Assembly: GCA_034231615.1 (NCBI GenBank)
Contig: CM067315.1
Coordinates: forward strand, 33,189,735-33,253,734
DNA: 64,000 nucleotides
From: Meghimatium bilineatum
Taxonomy: Eukaryota > Mollusca > Gastropoda > Stylommatophora > Philomycidae
Reading direction: 5' to 3'
The notes below the pieces were generated by a model, which was not told where the DNA came from, ran no database searches, and saw nothing but the letters and a program-made list of their open reading frames with translations. Shown in pieces: positions 11,050 through 42,520 of the stretch (positions are counted from its first letter, which is position 1; each line of letters begins with the position of its first letter). The position numbers and the translations under genes were made by a program.

Positions 11050-12025
11050 GAAATCATGCAGTAAAATCAATATCTCTACCCAAAATAACAGCAATATCTC
11101 TACCCAAATAACAGCAATATTTCTACCCAAAAGAACAGCAATATCTCTACCCAAAAGAACAGCAATATCTCTACCCAAAATAACAGCAATATCTCTACCC
11201 AAATAACAGCAATATCTCTACCCAAAAGAACAGCAATATCTCTACCCAATAGAACAGCAATATCTCTACCCAAAATAACAGCAATATATCTACCCAAATT
11301 AACAGCAATATCTCTACCAAAAATAACAGCAATATATCTACCCAAATTAACAGCAATATCTCTACCAAAAATAACTGCAATATCTCTACCCAAAATAACA
11401 GCAATATCTCTTCTCACAATAACAGAAATATCTCTACCCAAAATAACAGCAATATCTCTACCCAAAATAATAGCAATATCTCTACACAAATTAACAGCAA
11501 TATCTACCCAAAACTACAGCAATATCTCTACCCAAAATTACAGCAATATCTCTACCCAAAATAACAGCAATATCTCTTCTCACAATAACAGCAATATCTC
11601 TTCTCACAATAACAGAAATATCTCTACCCAAAATAACAGCAATATCTCTTCTCACAATAACAGCAATATCTCTTCTCACAATAACAGAAATATCTCTACC
11701 CAAAATAACAGCAATATCTCTTCTCACAATAACAGCAATATCTCTTCTCACAATAACAGAAATATCTCTACCCAAAATAACAGCAATATCTCTTCTCACA
11801 ATAACAGCAATATCTCTTCTCACAATAACAGAAATATCTCTACCCAAAATAACAGAAATATCTCTACCCAAAATAACAGCAATATCACTACCCAAAATAA
11901 CAACAATATCTCTACCCAAAATAACAGCAATATCTCTACCCAAAATAACAGCAATACCTCTACCCAAAATAACAGCAATATCTCTACCCAAAATAACAGC
12001 AATATCACTACCCATAATAAAACTA
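11050..12025. repeat. Minisatellite, 24-bp unit, about 40 copies, with a 72-bp higher-order block
   Basis: The unit is aacagcaatatctctaccca plus aaat. From about 11565 to 11840, variants with tcttctcacaat alternate with the basic unit so that the marker acagaaatatct recurs at 11612, 11684, 11756 and 11828, exactly 72 apart. Because 24 and 72 are multiples of three, long frames run through it; they are not genes. Confidence 0.97.
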
Positions 12026-12473
12026 AAAATCTACTAAAATTACTTCCCACTTCCCCAGACGAGTCTTTGGCTTCATTTCAAATTTCTTTTCTGTGCCCCC
12101 CCCCCCCACTGGGGAGGGACATAAGGCTGCCTCTGAGAACCGCAGCTTTAAATTATTAAGACATTAAAACTGGTAAAAACAGTTGGCTGACTTCTGATTT
12201 ATCCATTCTTTTCATTGGAGGGTGATACAAAGTACACGCAGAGTGACCATTTACACAATCGAAGAAACCAAAATAGTTAGTTAATTATTCTGCTAGTCAT
12301 AGAGTAATTGTCATTGCACTCCGGACACGTTCATAGGTGCTCTGACCTCCACTTGAGTGTATCCACCATTACACAACAGCTGACAGTTCCATTTCTTTGA
12401 TGGTTGATAAACGTTCTTCTAAGTTCACAGTAACGTACATTTCTGGCAAATCCGCATTTCCATCCCAGTTCCT
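12026..12473. other. No gene; poly(C) tract
   Basis: A C-run lies near 12097. The rest shows no recognised feature. Confidence 0.5.
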
Positions 12474-12671
12474 TTATTCTGAACATGGAAAAGGTAACAT
12501 CATCTCCATGAATCTCATTTCCCCGTGTTGTTTGTCGTAAGACTTCAAAATGTTCACACGACCCAATGCTCTATCACTGGACACAATAGCAGTGCAAGCC
12601 AGCAGTTCCGCTCTCTCGTTGCCATGAACAGCCACATGATTTGAAACGAAAATGAGTATGCCATGTGACAT
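12474..12671 (-). pseudogene. LINE RNase H fragment
   Basis: The minus-strand translation reads HVAVHGNERAELLACTAIVS, the RNase H block of R1/Jockey-type elements. Short and isolated. Confidence 0.6.
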
Positions 12672-12689
12672 ATTTCAACTTCTTGACTC

Positions 12690-13735
12690 CCTTAAATCAC
12701 TTTTCACAGCCATTAAGCCAATGTTGTAGAATGCTTAATGCCTTAAGTCAGTTCTCGACTGCTTTAAGCCACTATTCTCGAATGCATTAAACCACTGTTC
12801 TCTAATGCATTAAGCCCCTGTTCTCGAATGTATTAAACCACTGTTCTTGAATGCATTAAACCACTGTTCTCTAATGCATTAAACCAGTGTTCTCTAATGC
12901 ATTAAACCACTGTTCTCTAATGCATTAAACCAGTGTTCTCTAATGCATTAAACCACTGTTCTCGAATACATTAAACCACTGTTCTCTAATGCATTAAGCC
13001 CCTGTTCTCGAATGCATTAAGCCACTGTTCTCGAATGCATTAAGCCACTGTTCTCGAATGCATTAAGCCACTGTTCTTGACTGCATTAGGCTAGTGTTCT
13101 CGAATGCATTAAGCTAGTGTTCTCGAATGCATTAAGCCACTGTTCTCGAATGCATTAAGCTAGTGTTCTCGAATGCATTAAGCTAGTGTTCTCGAATGCA
13201 TTAAGCGACTATTCTCGAATACATTAAGAAATGTTATCGAATTTATTAAACCACTGTTATCGAATGCATTAAGCCACTGTTCTTGAATGCATTAAACCAC
13301 TGTTCTCTAATGCATTAAGCCACTGTTCTTGAATGCATTAAACCACTGTTCTCTAATGCATTAAGCCACTGTTCTTGAATGCATTAAACCACTGTTCTCT
13401 AATGCATTAAGCCACTGTTCTTGAATGCATTAAACCACTGTTCTCTAATGCATTAAGCCACTGTTCTTGAATGCATTAAACCACTGTTCTCGAAAAGCAT
13501 TAAACCACTGTTCTTGAATGCATTAAACCACTATTCTCGAATGCATTAAGCGACTATTCTCGAATGCATTAAACCACTGTTCTCGAAAAGCATTAAACCA
13601 CTGTTCTTGACTGCATTAAACCACTGTTCTCTAATGCATTAAACCACTGTTCTCGAAAAGCATTAAACCACTGTTCTTGACTGCATTAAACCACTGTTCT
13701 CGAATGCATTAAACCACTGTTCTTGACTGCAGCCC
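12690..13735. repeat. Minisatellite, 23-bp unit, about 45 copies
   Basis: The unit is tgcattaaaccactgttctc plus taa. Variants (ttctcgaa, ttcttgaa, aagcca, agctagt) form blocks. At 13270-13490 two variants alternate to give a 46-bp dimer repeated about five times, and near 13490-13690 cgaaaagcattaaa marks another block. Confidence 0.97.
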
Positions 13736-14660
13736 ATTTGTATTTTTCTTATATGTCGGTATATATGTTGGACAAAACCAAATATATGACGTAAACCATA
13801 TATACAGAAGAACAGTATTTCATAAGGACAGGAAATAACAGCTACAGGGACTTTGCAGGGGTGCCACTCATCATCAGCTGAAAAAGAAAGAGATTTCTGA
13901 TCCACGAGTAAGCCAGGGAAAACGTCATGATGTTAGAATAACAAGTAAAAAAAAAAATAAATCTACCCGCAAATATGAATGAAATTGATAGTTGCTATTC
14001 TTGGGGGTTGGTAATGTTCAGAGGACATTTTATTACAAAAAAACATACTCAATTTCCAGGGTGGAGTCGCCCAGTGGAAAGTGAAACCAATCGTAAATAG
14101 TATTTTTTAGATGAAGATATTATGAACAGAATTCATAGAACAGGCTATCCTTACAAGAATTGCCATATAGTATACATTTATTATACTCAAATATCATGTA
14201 AAATATGGCCCGATATAGCCAAACTAGTCAAACCCATAACCTGCCAGGATCGTTGGGATGTCACATTGAGACAGTTGATACACGGTGCAGAAAGGATCTC
14301 CACGCATCTCTATCCTCTACATATTCATGAGTTTTGAAACTTCACAACGAGTCCAGTCCTTGATATTATGCAGCCATGTCTTCTTCTGACCACCTGATTT
14401 TCTTCCATCACTCACTGTACCCTGAAGAACATCTTCTGTCATTGAGAAATATCTCAGAACATGCCAGTAACATAAGATTGCGAAGTTTCACCGCTGTTAA
14501 CAGTGACTCCTATTGACCCGCTATTACATTAATTCGATCGTGAACACATTGGTCTTATGTTCTCCATAACAGATACCCAACACACGCACATAGCATATGT
14601 TTTCAAACGCCTGGATTTAACGCTCCAAGTCCGCAGTTAGAGTCTATGTCTCACAACCAT
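13736..14660. other. No gene recognised
   Basis: Non-repetitive AT-rich sequence. The part at 14340-14640 hints at a decayed minus-strand LINE tail, but I could not support a frame. Confidence 0.4.
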
Positions 14661-14664
14661 ATCC

Positions 14665-15075
14665 TCTTCTTCAGTGTTCATTCTCAGACTCCCGCTGGAT
14701 ATCTCTTGTTCGGTTTGGTCTGGTTATCTGGAAAGAATGCCGAGTGATTCATTAGTTTATAAAGCATATATAAAGAGGGGAGAAGCAGATAAAAGAGCCA
14801 GGGGTAGGCCTAGAGTACGTTGGATCGACAACATCAAAGAGACATTACACCAACACCAAATAACATTATCTGAATCTGCCAAAAAAAGCGAGAACAAGAA
14901 CACGTTATCTCTCTCGACACCTGTAAAGGGTAAAAGAGGAAAGAAGACGAGAAAGAAGCAATACCATTGTCCTACTAGATTTCCAGCAGAATGTAATGCA
15001 GAGAATGGAAATGCGTTGTGTCGCTATTTATTAACGTCAATGGCCCGTCACATTCGTCTTCGGCGGCCACAACCA
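14665..15075 (-). repeat. SINE-B copy split by a LINE fragment
   Basis: The left piece at 14665-14711 (cttcttcagtgttcattctc) and the right piece at about 14967-15075 (ttccagcagaatgtaatgc, catggcc-like block) join into one SINE-B in reverse orientation. Between them, 14712-14966 carries a + strand LINE tail. Confidence 0.7.
14712..14966 (+). pseudogene. LINE C-terminal fragment inside a SINE
   Basis: The translation gives VWSGYLERMPSDSLVYKAYI, then RGRPRVRWIDNIKETLHQ, the typical W-x-G-H-like and R-G-R-P-x-x-R-W motifs that follow the RT domain in several LINE families. The frame is open for the fragment but the rest of the element is missing. Confidence 0.65.
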
Positions 15076-15079
15076 TATA

Positions 15080-16064
15080 GAAATATTGACAAAACCAAAG
15101 ATGTATATTAGTGTAGTTAATCGTAACACGCGTAATGATCCTGCGTCCCCAAATTGGGGTTAATCCTGTCTTTGCGGCCATAGCCAAAAATGCTAATTGT
15201 TAATACATTTTTAAATTGACCAAAATGACCAATACATAAATTTCATAGTCCGTGACATTTAAAAATTGCAAACTGTGAAATTTGGTCATGAAAAGTATTT
15301 TCTATACTTAAATTAGTCTCTCAGATGTAAACAGGTTACGTATCCTCGAACGCAGGGAGCAATCAGACGCCTAATTACACGAGATGAATTCTCGGCAGTG
15401 CAACACCTCGTACGAGATAGACGTATTCGACCCAAGTCAAACTCGCTGCCTACAGTTGCACACCACGAAAAATATCACTCAGGGATATGTTTTTGTCTGA
15501 AAAGTTTAAAGGTCCAGTGGGTATGCCATCATGAGTAAAAGTTGTTGTACCTTCACATTACATGTAGCCTAACAACAATTACGAGAAAGGTTGTAAAAGG
15601 CTAGGGAAAACAAATTGAGTATATACTGTACATGGCATTGCTATCTAACTATTGCTGAATTTTGATGCAGTACTAGTTAAGTCTAGTAATTTCCCCTCAT
15701 GGCAAAGTTTACACCTCATCAGGACATCAGAAGACTACTTTTAATAGCTATAGGAATTTAGCTAAATATGGGTAAACCCCCACATCTTAAATGAATTTTA
15801 ATAAAAAGGGCATCATATTTCTTACGAAAAACATTCACATTCTGAAATAACCAGAATAGACTTATGTCTTAGATAGAAAGGTTCGTGCCTCGGCTAAGAG
15901 GGTTTAATCCCCCATTTAACAAACAAATTACGAAAAACATGATTTAGTCAGCAAAATTGTCTTTTCTCTGTTCTTGCTGCTATGCATAGGATGATTGACT
16001 AATAATCGGATGATTCCTTTAATCCATCTTCTCCTTTTTATATCTCTATCTATTGACGTTTTCT
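15080..16064. other. Mostly unrecognised; one family-C scrap at 15350-15540
   Basis: Around 15350-15540, words such as gatatgtttttgtctgaaaa and gtttaaaggtccagtgggta resemble 56470-56530 (catgttttggattgaaaag, ttcaagggcacagtgggtgg), so a piece of repeat family C is likely. The remainder shows nothing that I can name. Confidence 0.4.
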
Positions 16065-16065
16065 T

Positions 16066-16250
16066 CCTCTACCTATTAAAGTTTTCTGCCTCTACCTATT
16101 GAAGTTTTCTTCATCTACCTATTGAAGTTTTCTTCCTCTACCTTTTGAAGTTTTCTTCCTCTATCTATTGAAGTTTTCTTCCTCTATCTATTGAAGTTTT
16201 CTTCCTATACCTATTGAAGTTTTCTTCCTCTATCTATTGAAGTTTCCACT
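16066..16250. repeat. 24-bp tandem repeat, about 8 copies
   Basis: The unit is ttgaagttttcttcctctac plus ctat, with few changes between copies. It is strongly pyrimidine-rich on the + strand. Confidence 0.93.
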
Positions 16251-16331
16251 TTGATGTTGTATGCTCTTGCTGCTGAGCAGTAAGAGTTTGTGCTCAATAA
16301 GTATACAATTTCAGTCTCTGTTTTTCAATAT

Positions 16332-16508
16332 ATCCTCATCGCCACATCGATACACTAACAGTTATTAGCATAATCGTCGACGCTAGTCGGGCCTCATCGC
16401 CACATCGATACACCAACAGTTATTAGCATAATCGTCGACGCTAGTCGGGCCTCATCGCCACATCGATACACCAACAGTTATTAGCATAATCGTCGACGCT
16501 AGTCGGGA
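16332..16508. repeat. 58-bp tandem repeat, 3 copies, near identical
   Basis: The unit starts cctcatcgccacatcgatac and ends cgtcgacgctagtcggg. The only difference seen is acactaac/acaccaac in the first copy, so it is a recent expansion. Confidence 0.95.
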
Positions 16509-16558
16509 TTGTAACTGCATCTCTACGTCAAGTTTCGACATTTTCATAATACACTAGC

Positions 16559-16570
16559 AATCGTTACCGA
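16559..16570 (+). repeat. Target-site duplication, left
   Basis: aatcgttaccga; an identical copy stands at 16851-16862, flanking the SINE-A copy. Confidence 0.92.
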
Positions 16571-16850
16571 CGCCCGTGTGTTGCCGGGGCCCGAAAGAGG
16601 AGCAAAGAATAGCAACACTGTTTACCTTCCACGCATGTCGTAAAAGCGACTAAGGAGGTTATGGGATGGAGTTGGCTGTCCCATCCCATATAGGGTCAGT
16701 GACCCAAAGCCATGCTGAAGTCGAATATGTCAGGCCGAAAGGCGCAGATATCGCATCAATGCTGTAAACCATGACACATGGCATTCCGTTCTCCGGACTA
16801 CATCCTGCTGATCTGTAGGAGTTTGAGAACGAACGCAGAAGAAGAAGAAG
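16571..16850 (+). repeat. SINE-A, full-length reference copy
   Basis: This 280-bp element begins cgcccgtgtgttgccggggc and ends gaacgcagaagaagaagaag. It is bounded by perfect 12-bp direct repeats, which shows that these are its true ends. Inside lie catgtcgtaaaagcgactaa, ggatggagttggctgtccca and gcagatatcgcatcaatgc. I see no clear Pol III A and B boxes. The gtcgtaa..gcgac word recalls the conserved core of animal-wide SINEs (Meta-domain type); that comparison is from memory. At least ten copies are in the window. Confidence 0.93.
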
Positions 16851-16862
16851 AATCGTTACCGA
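16851..16862 (+). repeat. Target-site duplication, right
   Basis: aatcgttaccga, identical to 16559-16570. Confidence 0.92.
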
Positions 16863-17167
16863 TAAAGATACTATACAATAGATTGTTGTGTGTGTATGTG
16901 TGTTTGCTAATAATGAAAGTTCGCGTGCACTGAGAAACAAAAAACAAAACACAAAAAAGTAGGCGGAGCTACATATTCGCTGTAGTTTGCTACAAAATTC
17001 AAACAATAACAACAACAATATTTTGATTGGTTCTCATGAACTGCATAAACGTCAGATGCAGCATAAAGATAATTCACAGTTGGGAATATCACATAATTAC
17101 TCAGTTTAGTTTCGGTTAATATTTATTTATTAACGAGTTGACAAACTCCAAGCTCGTGTAAGCGGAC

Positions 17168-36929
<19,762 letters not shown>

Positions 36930-37135
36930 GCTCGATCGAGATGGAAGTTTATTTTATTGAAACCTGTCAAATGATGACAAGACAACACAGAAGCTTATAT
37001 TCTTTATTTTATTTGTACGTTTAACTGAACACAAGACTAGTATCTTTAAGAATGACAAGTATATTTAAGAACAAAATGTCAACATAGACACTAAAATTGT
37101 ATTACACAAGACTATTATTATCTCATCACTGTGCA
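36930..37135. other. SQLE: Probable SQLE 3' UTR
   Basis: AT-rich sequence after the stop. No AATAAA or ATTAAA was noticed, so the polyadenylation site is not placed. Confidence 0.4.
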
Positions 37136-37139
37136 ACCA

Positions 37140-37520
37140 AACCTGGACATCGACGGCACAAAACAAAAAAGAAAAAACTAGTAGCAGCAGAAATGGTGTG
37201 CCTATGAACAACAGTTGGAGTCTCATTAAGAGATACAATTAGAAATGATATCATCAGACAGATAACCAAAGCAATACCAGTATTTGAATACACCAAGAGA
37301 CAACAGATTAAATGGTTTTTACACACTTCCAGACTACCAACAGAAAGTATGCCACACATAGCCATGATACGTACACACCGCGGCTATAAAACAAAAGAAA
37401 GACCATATACAAGATGGACCACAGAAATCAAAGAGGCTACTGGAACATATCTAAAAACAGCACACAATGAGGCCATCTCCAGAGAACTGTTGAGCCCCTT
37501 ATGCCGCGAGACACAAAAAG
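37140..37520 (+). pseudogene. LINE C-terminal fragment
   Basis: The translation in pieces reads YTKRQQIKWFLHTSRLPTES, then YKTKERPYTRWTTEIKEATG, ending RELLSPLCRET. Same family as 25215-25480. Confidence 0.72.
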
Positions 37521-37523
37521 GTC

Positions 37524-37572
37524 ACATAGTATGGATAGATAGATAGATAGGTAGGTAAATAGATAGATAGAT

Positions 37573-37602
<30 letters not shown>
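37524..37602. repeat. (GATA)n microsatellite
   Basis: About eighteen units with interruptions. Confidence 0.93.
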
Positions 37603-37603
<1 letters not shown>

Positions 37604-37635
37604 CAATTTTATCTGAACAGCTTTATCTTAGAAAA

Positions 37636-37636
<1 letters not shown>

Positions 37637-37720
<84 letters not shown>
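37637..37720. repeat. (TA)n microsatellite
   Basis: About 42 TA units. Confidence 0.95.
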
Positions 37721-37723
<3 letters not shown>

Positions 37724-38940
37724 AAAATTGCGTTATACATATGGTTATGATTGCAACACCGTTTATCAGGTTTGTGGGCGTTGAGATATTATAACATATA
37801 CTTCTAGATATACAAAAGGTTATGAAATGGGCTTATAAAACGTCACAGAAAGAGTCGGTTGTTTTAAAAAATAGCCGGTGTTTCATGTACAATATTTGCC
37901 AAGGTATTGTCGAGAACAGTCCTGCGCTCTGATCTCACACAGAGTCATTCCTCGTGACTGGTCATCGGTCACTGAATATACTTTGTGTCGCCACAAAGAA
38001 AAGTTGGATATATCAAGATAGGCGATGCTTCATGAGATCAAACGTGAATAGCTGGTCTGGAGAAGTACTTGCATGCTATCTCTGTCTTCCCCTACTTTCA
38101 TGGACACATCAAGAGCTGATAATTTTCTTCTCCTACCTCCTTGACACCTCAGGCGTTGATCTTTCTCTTCCCTATGACCCATTTCTTACCACGTTTTAAC
38201 CTCTTCCTCCTCATATGTGCTTTCCTAAGTTTAGTACATTGTTTATTTCGTTTGTTGTCTTTTGTCCTGAGGAAGGTTTTTAGTCGAAACATCATCTGTA
38301 ACCGTGTCTCATTGCTAATTTATTTTATTTACTAATATTAGTAAGACATATCTATTTCTGTTCATTTTGATATTTGCCTTGTGTTACCCCAGCCCCCCCC
38401 CCCCACATCCTCTTCCGGTTTCGGGTTGTTTCCAAACACTGGAGTTTTATCTTTTGATTATACTAGTAAGAATTGGGTCAACACTAGAAATCCAGATGGA
38501 AATACCCTTTAAGTGTGACGCGTTTCTATCCTTGTATCTAGATGTCTATGTAAAATTCGATGTTTCATTGAATATGCATCCAAAGTTATGGTTCGCCGTA
38601 TCACAACTTCTGGTATTTTTTATGCTAAAATATCTGATATAATTCAATGGGATTAACAGTTGAAAGAAGCGTGCCTGGCGCTAATATCTGCTGTTTTATT
38701 TTAATAATAGTCTCAATAATTAAATATCAGACGAACACAAACTTACGATGTTTAATTATTGAAACTATAATAATAATAGCCTTTAATAATAATAACAGTA
38801 ATAATAATAATAATAAAACATATATATCCTTTTATCGGAGTTTGTCATTCATCTTTGATTCTAAAAAGCACTATAATTAAATTGGACTAATGCAGTGGTT
38901 GAAAAAGCGTAACGTACAATAAAAGGCACTTTATACCTGT
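37721..38940. other. No gene recognised
   Basis: Ordinary AT-rich sequence with a C-run near 38395 and TAA-rich stretches near 38770-38815. Confidence 0.5.
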
Positions 38941-38944
38941 AATA

Positions 38945-39110
38945 ATTCACCGAAGAAGGATGTGTTGGGCCATTGGCGCACATACAACGGCGACAACCGC
39001 ATTTCAATTCTTTCGACTACATTTAATTGGAAATCTTGTAGCACCACTGTCATACTACAATAAAAATACAGCAGGAGTTTGAGAATGAACGATGAAGAAG
39101 AAAAATTGTA
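38945..39110 (+). repeat. SINE-B copy
   Basis: Starts near accgaagaaggatgtgttgg, contains ggccattggcgcacatacaa and ttggaaatcttgtagcacca, and ends gagaatgaacgatgaagaag. Confidence 0.82.
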
Positions 39111-39839
39111 GCAATAATAATAATCGTAATAATAAATATTCTTAAAACACACTGTCATCTTATCAGTTCTCTCGGTTCTTTACGAGATTCAGTGACCACA
39201 TCACGTGTTCAAATTTCAACTGTTTAATGTTATGCATAATGTCATACATCTTCCATGACTCGAAAATTAAAAAGATGCAACCTATACTGCCAATGAATCG
39301 ATCTGCCTGAACACATTGATAGCGCCACACCTACCCCAAGAGCCATTCTGCTGGAGAATGCTCTTGGTGTATGGTGCAGCAGAACGATGAGTGCGGCGGT
39401 TTATGCGTCTTTAGGGAAAATTCGTTTAGTTTTTGCTTTTGTTTGTACCATGGAGGTGATACATGGACTCACATAAGTTTGTTTCAAAGAAATGATCTGT
39501 AAAGGGAAACCATGGATGCATATTTAGTCTCACATGAAAGGAATTCCAGTGCGTCAGTATCCCAAGATTACCGCCGTCTTATCAGGAGCACAGAACACAC
39601 TTCTGGGTCAACTATCTCTTTATTCTTCTGTCAGATTTGGCCAATCATCCGCAGTGATGGAACATCTAGCAATTCCCGTCACATAGGTGTTTGCCACAAA
39701 AGTATAAAGGTCATTCGAGTAAAACGTAGTCAATTCTCTAACTATTTAAAACTCAATGAGCCCTCTGAGTATCACAGGATCGTCAATTCCTGCCAGGATC
39801 GTCGCCTACACTTCTGGGCCAAAAATTATTCTGTCTGAT
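39111..39839. other. No gene recognised
   Basis: Contains a 108-codon frame without a recognisable signature. No repeat family is named. Confidence 0.45.
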
Positions 39840-40640
39840 TTGTTGACCAATCTGTAATGATGGTACATCTGTAGTGATGGTACGTACATCTGTAATGATG
39901 GTACATCTGTAATGATGGTACATCTGTAGTGATGGTACATCTGTAGTGATGGTACATCTGTAATGATAGTACATCTGTAGTGATGGTACATCTGTAGTGA
40001 TGGTACATCTGTAGTGATGTTACATCTGTAATGATGGTACATCTGTAATGATGGTACATCTGTAGTGATGGTACGTACATCTGTAATCGTGGTGCATCTG
40101 TAATGATGGTGCATCTGTAGTGATGGTACATCTATAATGATAGTGCATCTGTAGTGATGGTACATCTGTAGTGATGGTACATCTGCAGTGATGGTACATC
40201 TGTAGTGATGGTACATCTGCAGTGATGGTACATCTATAATGATGGTGCATCTGTAGTTATGGTACAGCTGTAGTGATGGCACATCTGTAGTGATGGTACA
40301 TCTGCAGTGATGGTACATCTGTAGTGATGGTACATCTGCAGTGATGGTACATCGATAATGATGGTACATCTGTAGTGATGGTACATCTGTAGTGATGGTA
40401 CATCTGTAGTGATGGTACATCTGCAGTGATGGTACATCTGTAGTGATGATACATCTGTAGTGATGGTACATCTGCAGTGATGGTACATCTGTAGTGATGG
40501 TACATCTGCAGTGATGGTACATCTGTAGTGATAGTACAACTGCAGTGATGGTACATCTATAATGATGGTACATCTGTAGTTATGGTACATCTGCAGTGAT
40601 GGTACATCTGTAGTGATGGTACATCTGAAGTGATGGTACA
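39840..40640. repeat. 17-bp minisatellite, about 47 copies
   Basis: The unit is tgatggtacatctgtag, with tgcag and tataa variants. Units with tgtag and tgcag alternate in parts of 40150-40540, giving a 34-bp dimer. The long minus-strand frames come from it. Confidence 0.97.
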
Positions 40641-42004
40641 TTTGGCATTCACGGTCACCTAGGAGTCTGTCCTAAATGGACAGAGTATAAAAGGACAGAG
40701 TACAATGTCTTTGGCGACTATGCCGTCGATAAGGGGAGGGAGGTTTCAAACAACCCCCGCCACCTAAAGCAAATCAGAACAGGACTTTTAGTATTATAGC
40801 AGCCAAAAGCCACCCCCTTCCCACCCCCTCAGCTTCTGAGGATTGTTTTTTTTAAAAAACCAAATTCATAGAAAGGTCATCACATTTTTAAATCACAAGT
40901 AGAATTGACGCACGACAACGCACGCATTTCCTGGGGTTTTTTTAAGGGTTTAGATTCTTCCCCTTTCCTCCTTCAGGAATACTTACTGTCATATTGAAGA
41001 TATACACTCGTCATTCGTTGGGATTATTTGATAGAAGACAAAAGTCAGAAATTAAGACAAGATACGTATCTAACACATGATTGGAGGAAAACTGAAATGC
41101 ATTTAGAATTATAATGTAGACTTTTCTTTCACTCGTCACTTTTGCGTATACTTTGTGCCATAAGCCAAAGAAAGCTTGATCAGCGGCAATTCAAATAGCG
41201 TCACTTTAGAAGGATGATTGCCGATGAGTTCGTAGGACTGGACTGACGAGGGACTCGTCCAGAGCAGTCACGCAGGCTGATCCTAAACAGCGTCACGTAT
41301 CTTGGCTGATGTACATGATCGTTGCTTACATTGCGTAGCCAGCCAATTAAAAGCATTTAAAAAGTCGAATGAGTCAAAATAAGTGACGCTAAGATTGGCG
41401 AGCAAGCAGATTCAGTAAAATGATTTGCTCTGATGGTTTGATCATGGTTTCCTTGCTGTATAGAAGACATCTGCACAGAATTAATTAGGATTTCATTCGT
41501 TTTGTTTTTTTATTATTGCCGTTTCCGTTGCTCACTCTTTACATAGTCAAAGTCGCTTTGACTTATTTTTGGCATGCGACCCCAAAATACAAATAATGCC
41601 TAACGGAAAAAAGTAATTAATGACGGCTTAATTAATTATGTGTAGAGGTCTTCTTCAGCAGACGTTCGTGGTTTGTGTTTAGTGGAATGAAGTAAAGTTC
41701 GGCGTTTCAGTGCGTTATAAATGTAATATATGATTTCTTTTCGGTATGTGATAGATTAGAGCACGTTTTAACCATCCGGAGAATCTTAAACAACATTGTG
41801 ATCGTTCTAACAAACCGACAGTGTATTGACCAAATCCCACTCCAGATTACAGTATCTGTTGACAATGTGACCCATATCTTGCCCCAGTTAAATGTGCCAT
41901 GCTTTACATTAGTTACTTTGCGTATACGTCTTATATCCAGCTATTGAAAAACTCGGATTAGTCGGCTCACCAAAGATAAGTGACACAGTTCACACGAATT
42001 TACT
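40641..42004. other. No gene; decayed MITE arms
   Basis: Family F arms appear at about 41140-41230 (cactttagaaggatgattgc) and 41340-41390 (agccaattaaaagc, gtcgaatgagtc). Nothing coding is seen. Confidence 0.45.
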
Positions 42005-42340
42005 GTCCATAAATTACGTCAACAATTGAGGGAGGAGGTCTGAAAAAGTTTGACAGTCGTTGAAAAAGGAGGAGGGGAGGTGAATAAAAGTTAATGTCAA
42101 CAATACTGTTTTATTTTAGATACACCAATGAAATTGTTTGAATGAACACAAGTTTTTAAATCTGAACAAAACATGTAGTATTTCAGCACTTTTTTTGCAA
42201 CAAAAAAATGTGTGTATAGAAAGAGGAGGGGGGAGGGGGTATTTGACATAATTAAGCAGGATGTGGAGGATCTGTAACAGAATTGAGTTGACAAGGAGGG
42301 GGGGGGGAATTGGTTGAAGTAATTTATCGACAACTCCATA
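42005..42340. repeat. G-rich MITE (family G)
   Basis: Left end gtccataaattacgtcaaca; right end ttgaagtaatttatcgacaa, its approximate inverse. Inside are several purine/G-rich blocks (gaggaggggagg, gaggaggggggaggggg) with ttaatgtcaacaatactgtt. About 335 bp, non-coding. Confidence 0.7.
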
Positions 42341-42520
42341 AACTGGAGTAGGCTGTGGAACGTGTAACGACTAAACACATCAGGAATTCTATATCCATAA
42401 ACTGGAGAAGAATTTGGAAGGGGTAATGACTACGTCAAGAATTGTATATCCATAAACCAGAGTAGGCTGTGGAACGTGTAACGACTACACAAATCAAGAA
42501 GCGTATACCCATAAACATAA
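42330..42520. repeat. Degenerate tandem repeat of about 60-80 bases, 3 copies
   Basis: The shared words ccataaactggagtaggctg and tggaacgtgtaacgactaca recur three times with small indels. Confidence 0.8.

Noticed and set aside
11100..12050. Long minus-strand ORFs (129-174 codons) of GRDIAVIL type
   Set aside because: They lie wholly in the 24-bp minisatellite; the frame is open only because the unit is a multiple of three without stops.
17000..17167. Sterol-response element before SQLE exon 1
   Set aside because: I looked for TCACNCCAC-like words and saw none; no promoter element is claimed.
39806..40641. 255-codon Tyr/His/Cys-rich ORF
   Set aside because: Translation of the 17-bp array; 51 bases (three units) repeat in frame.
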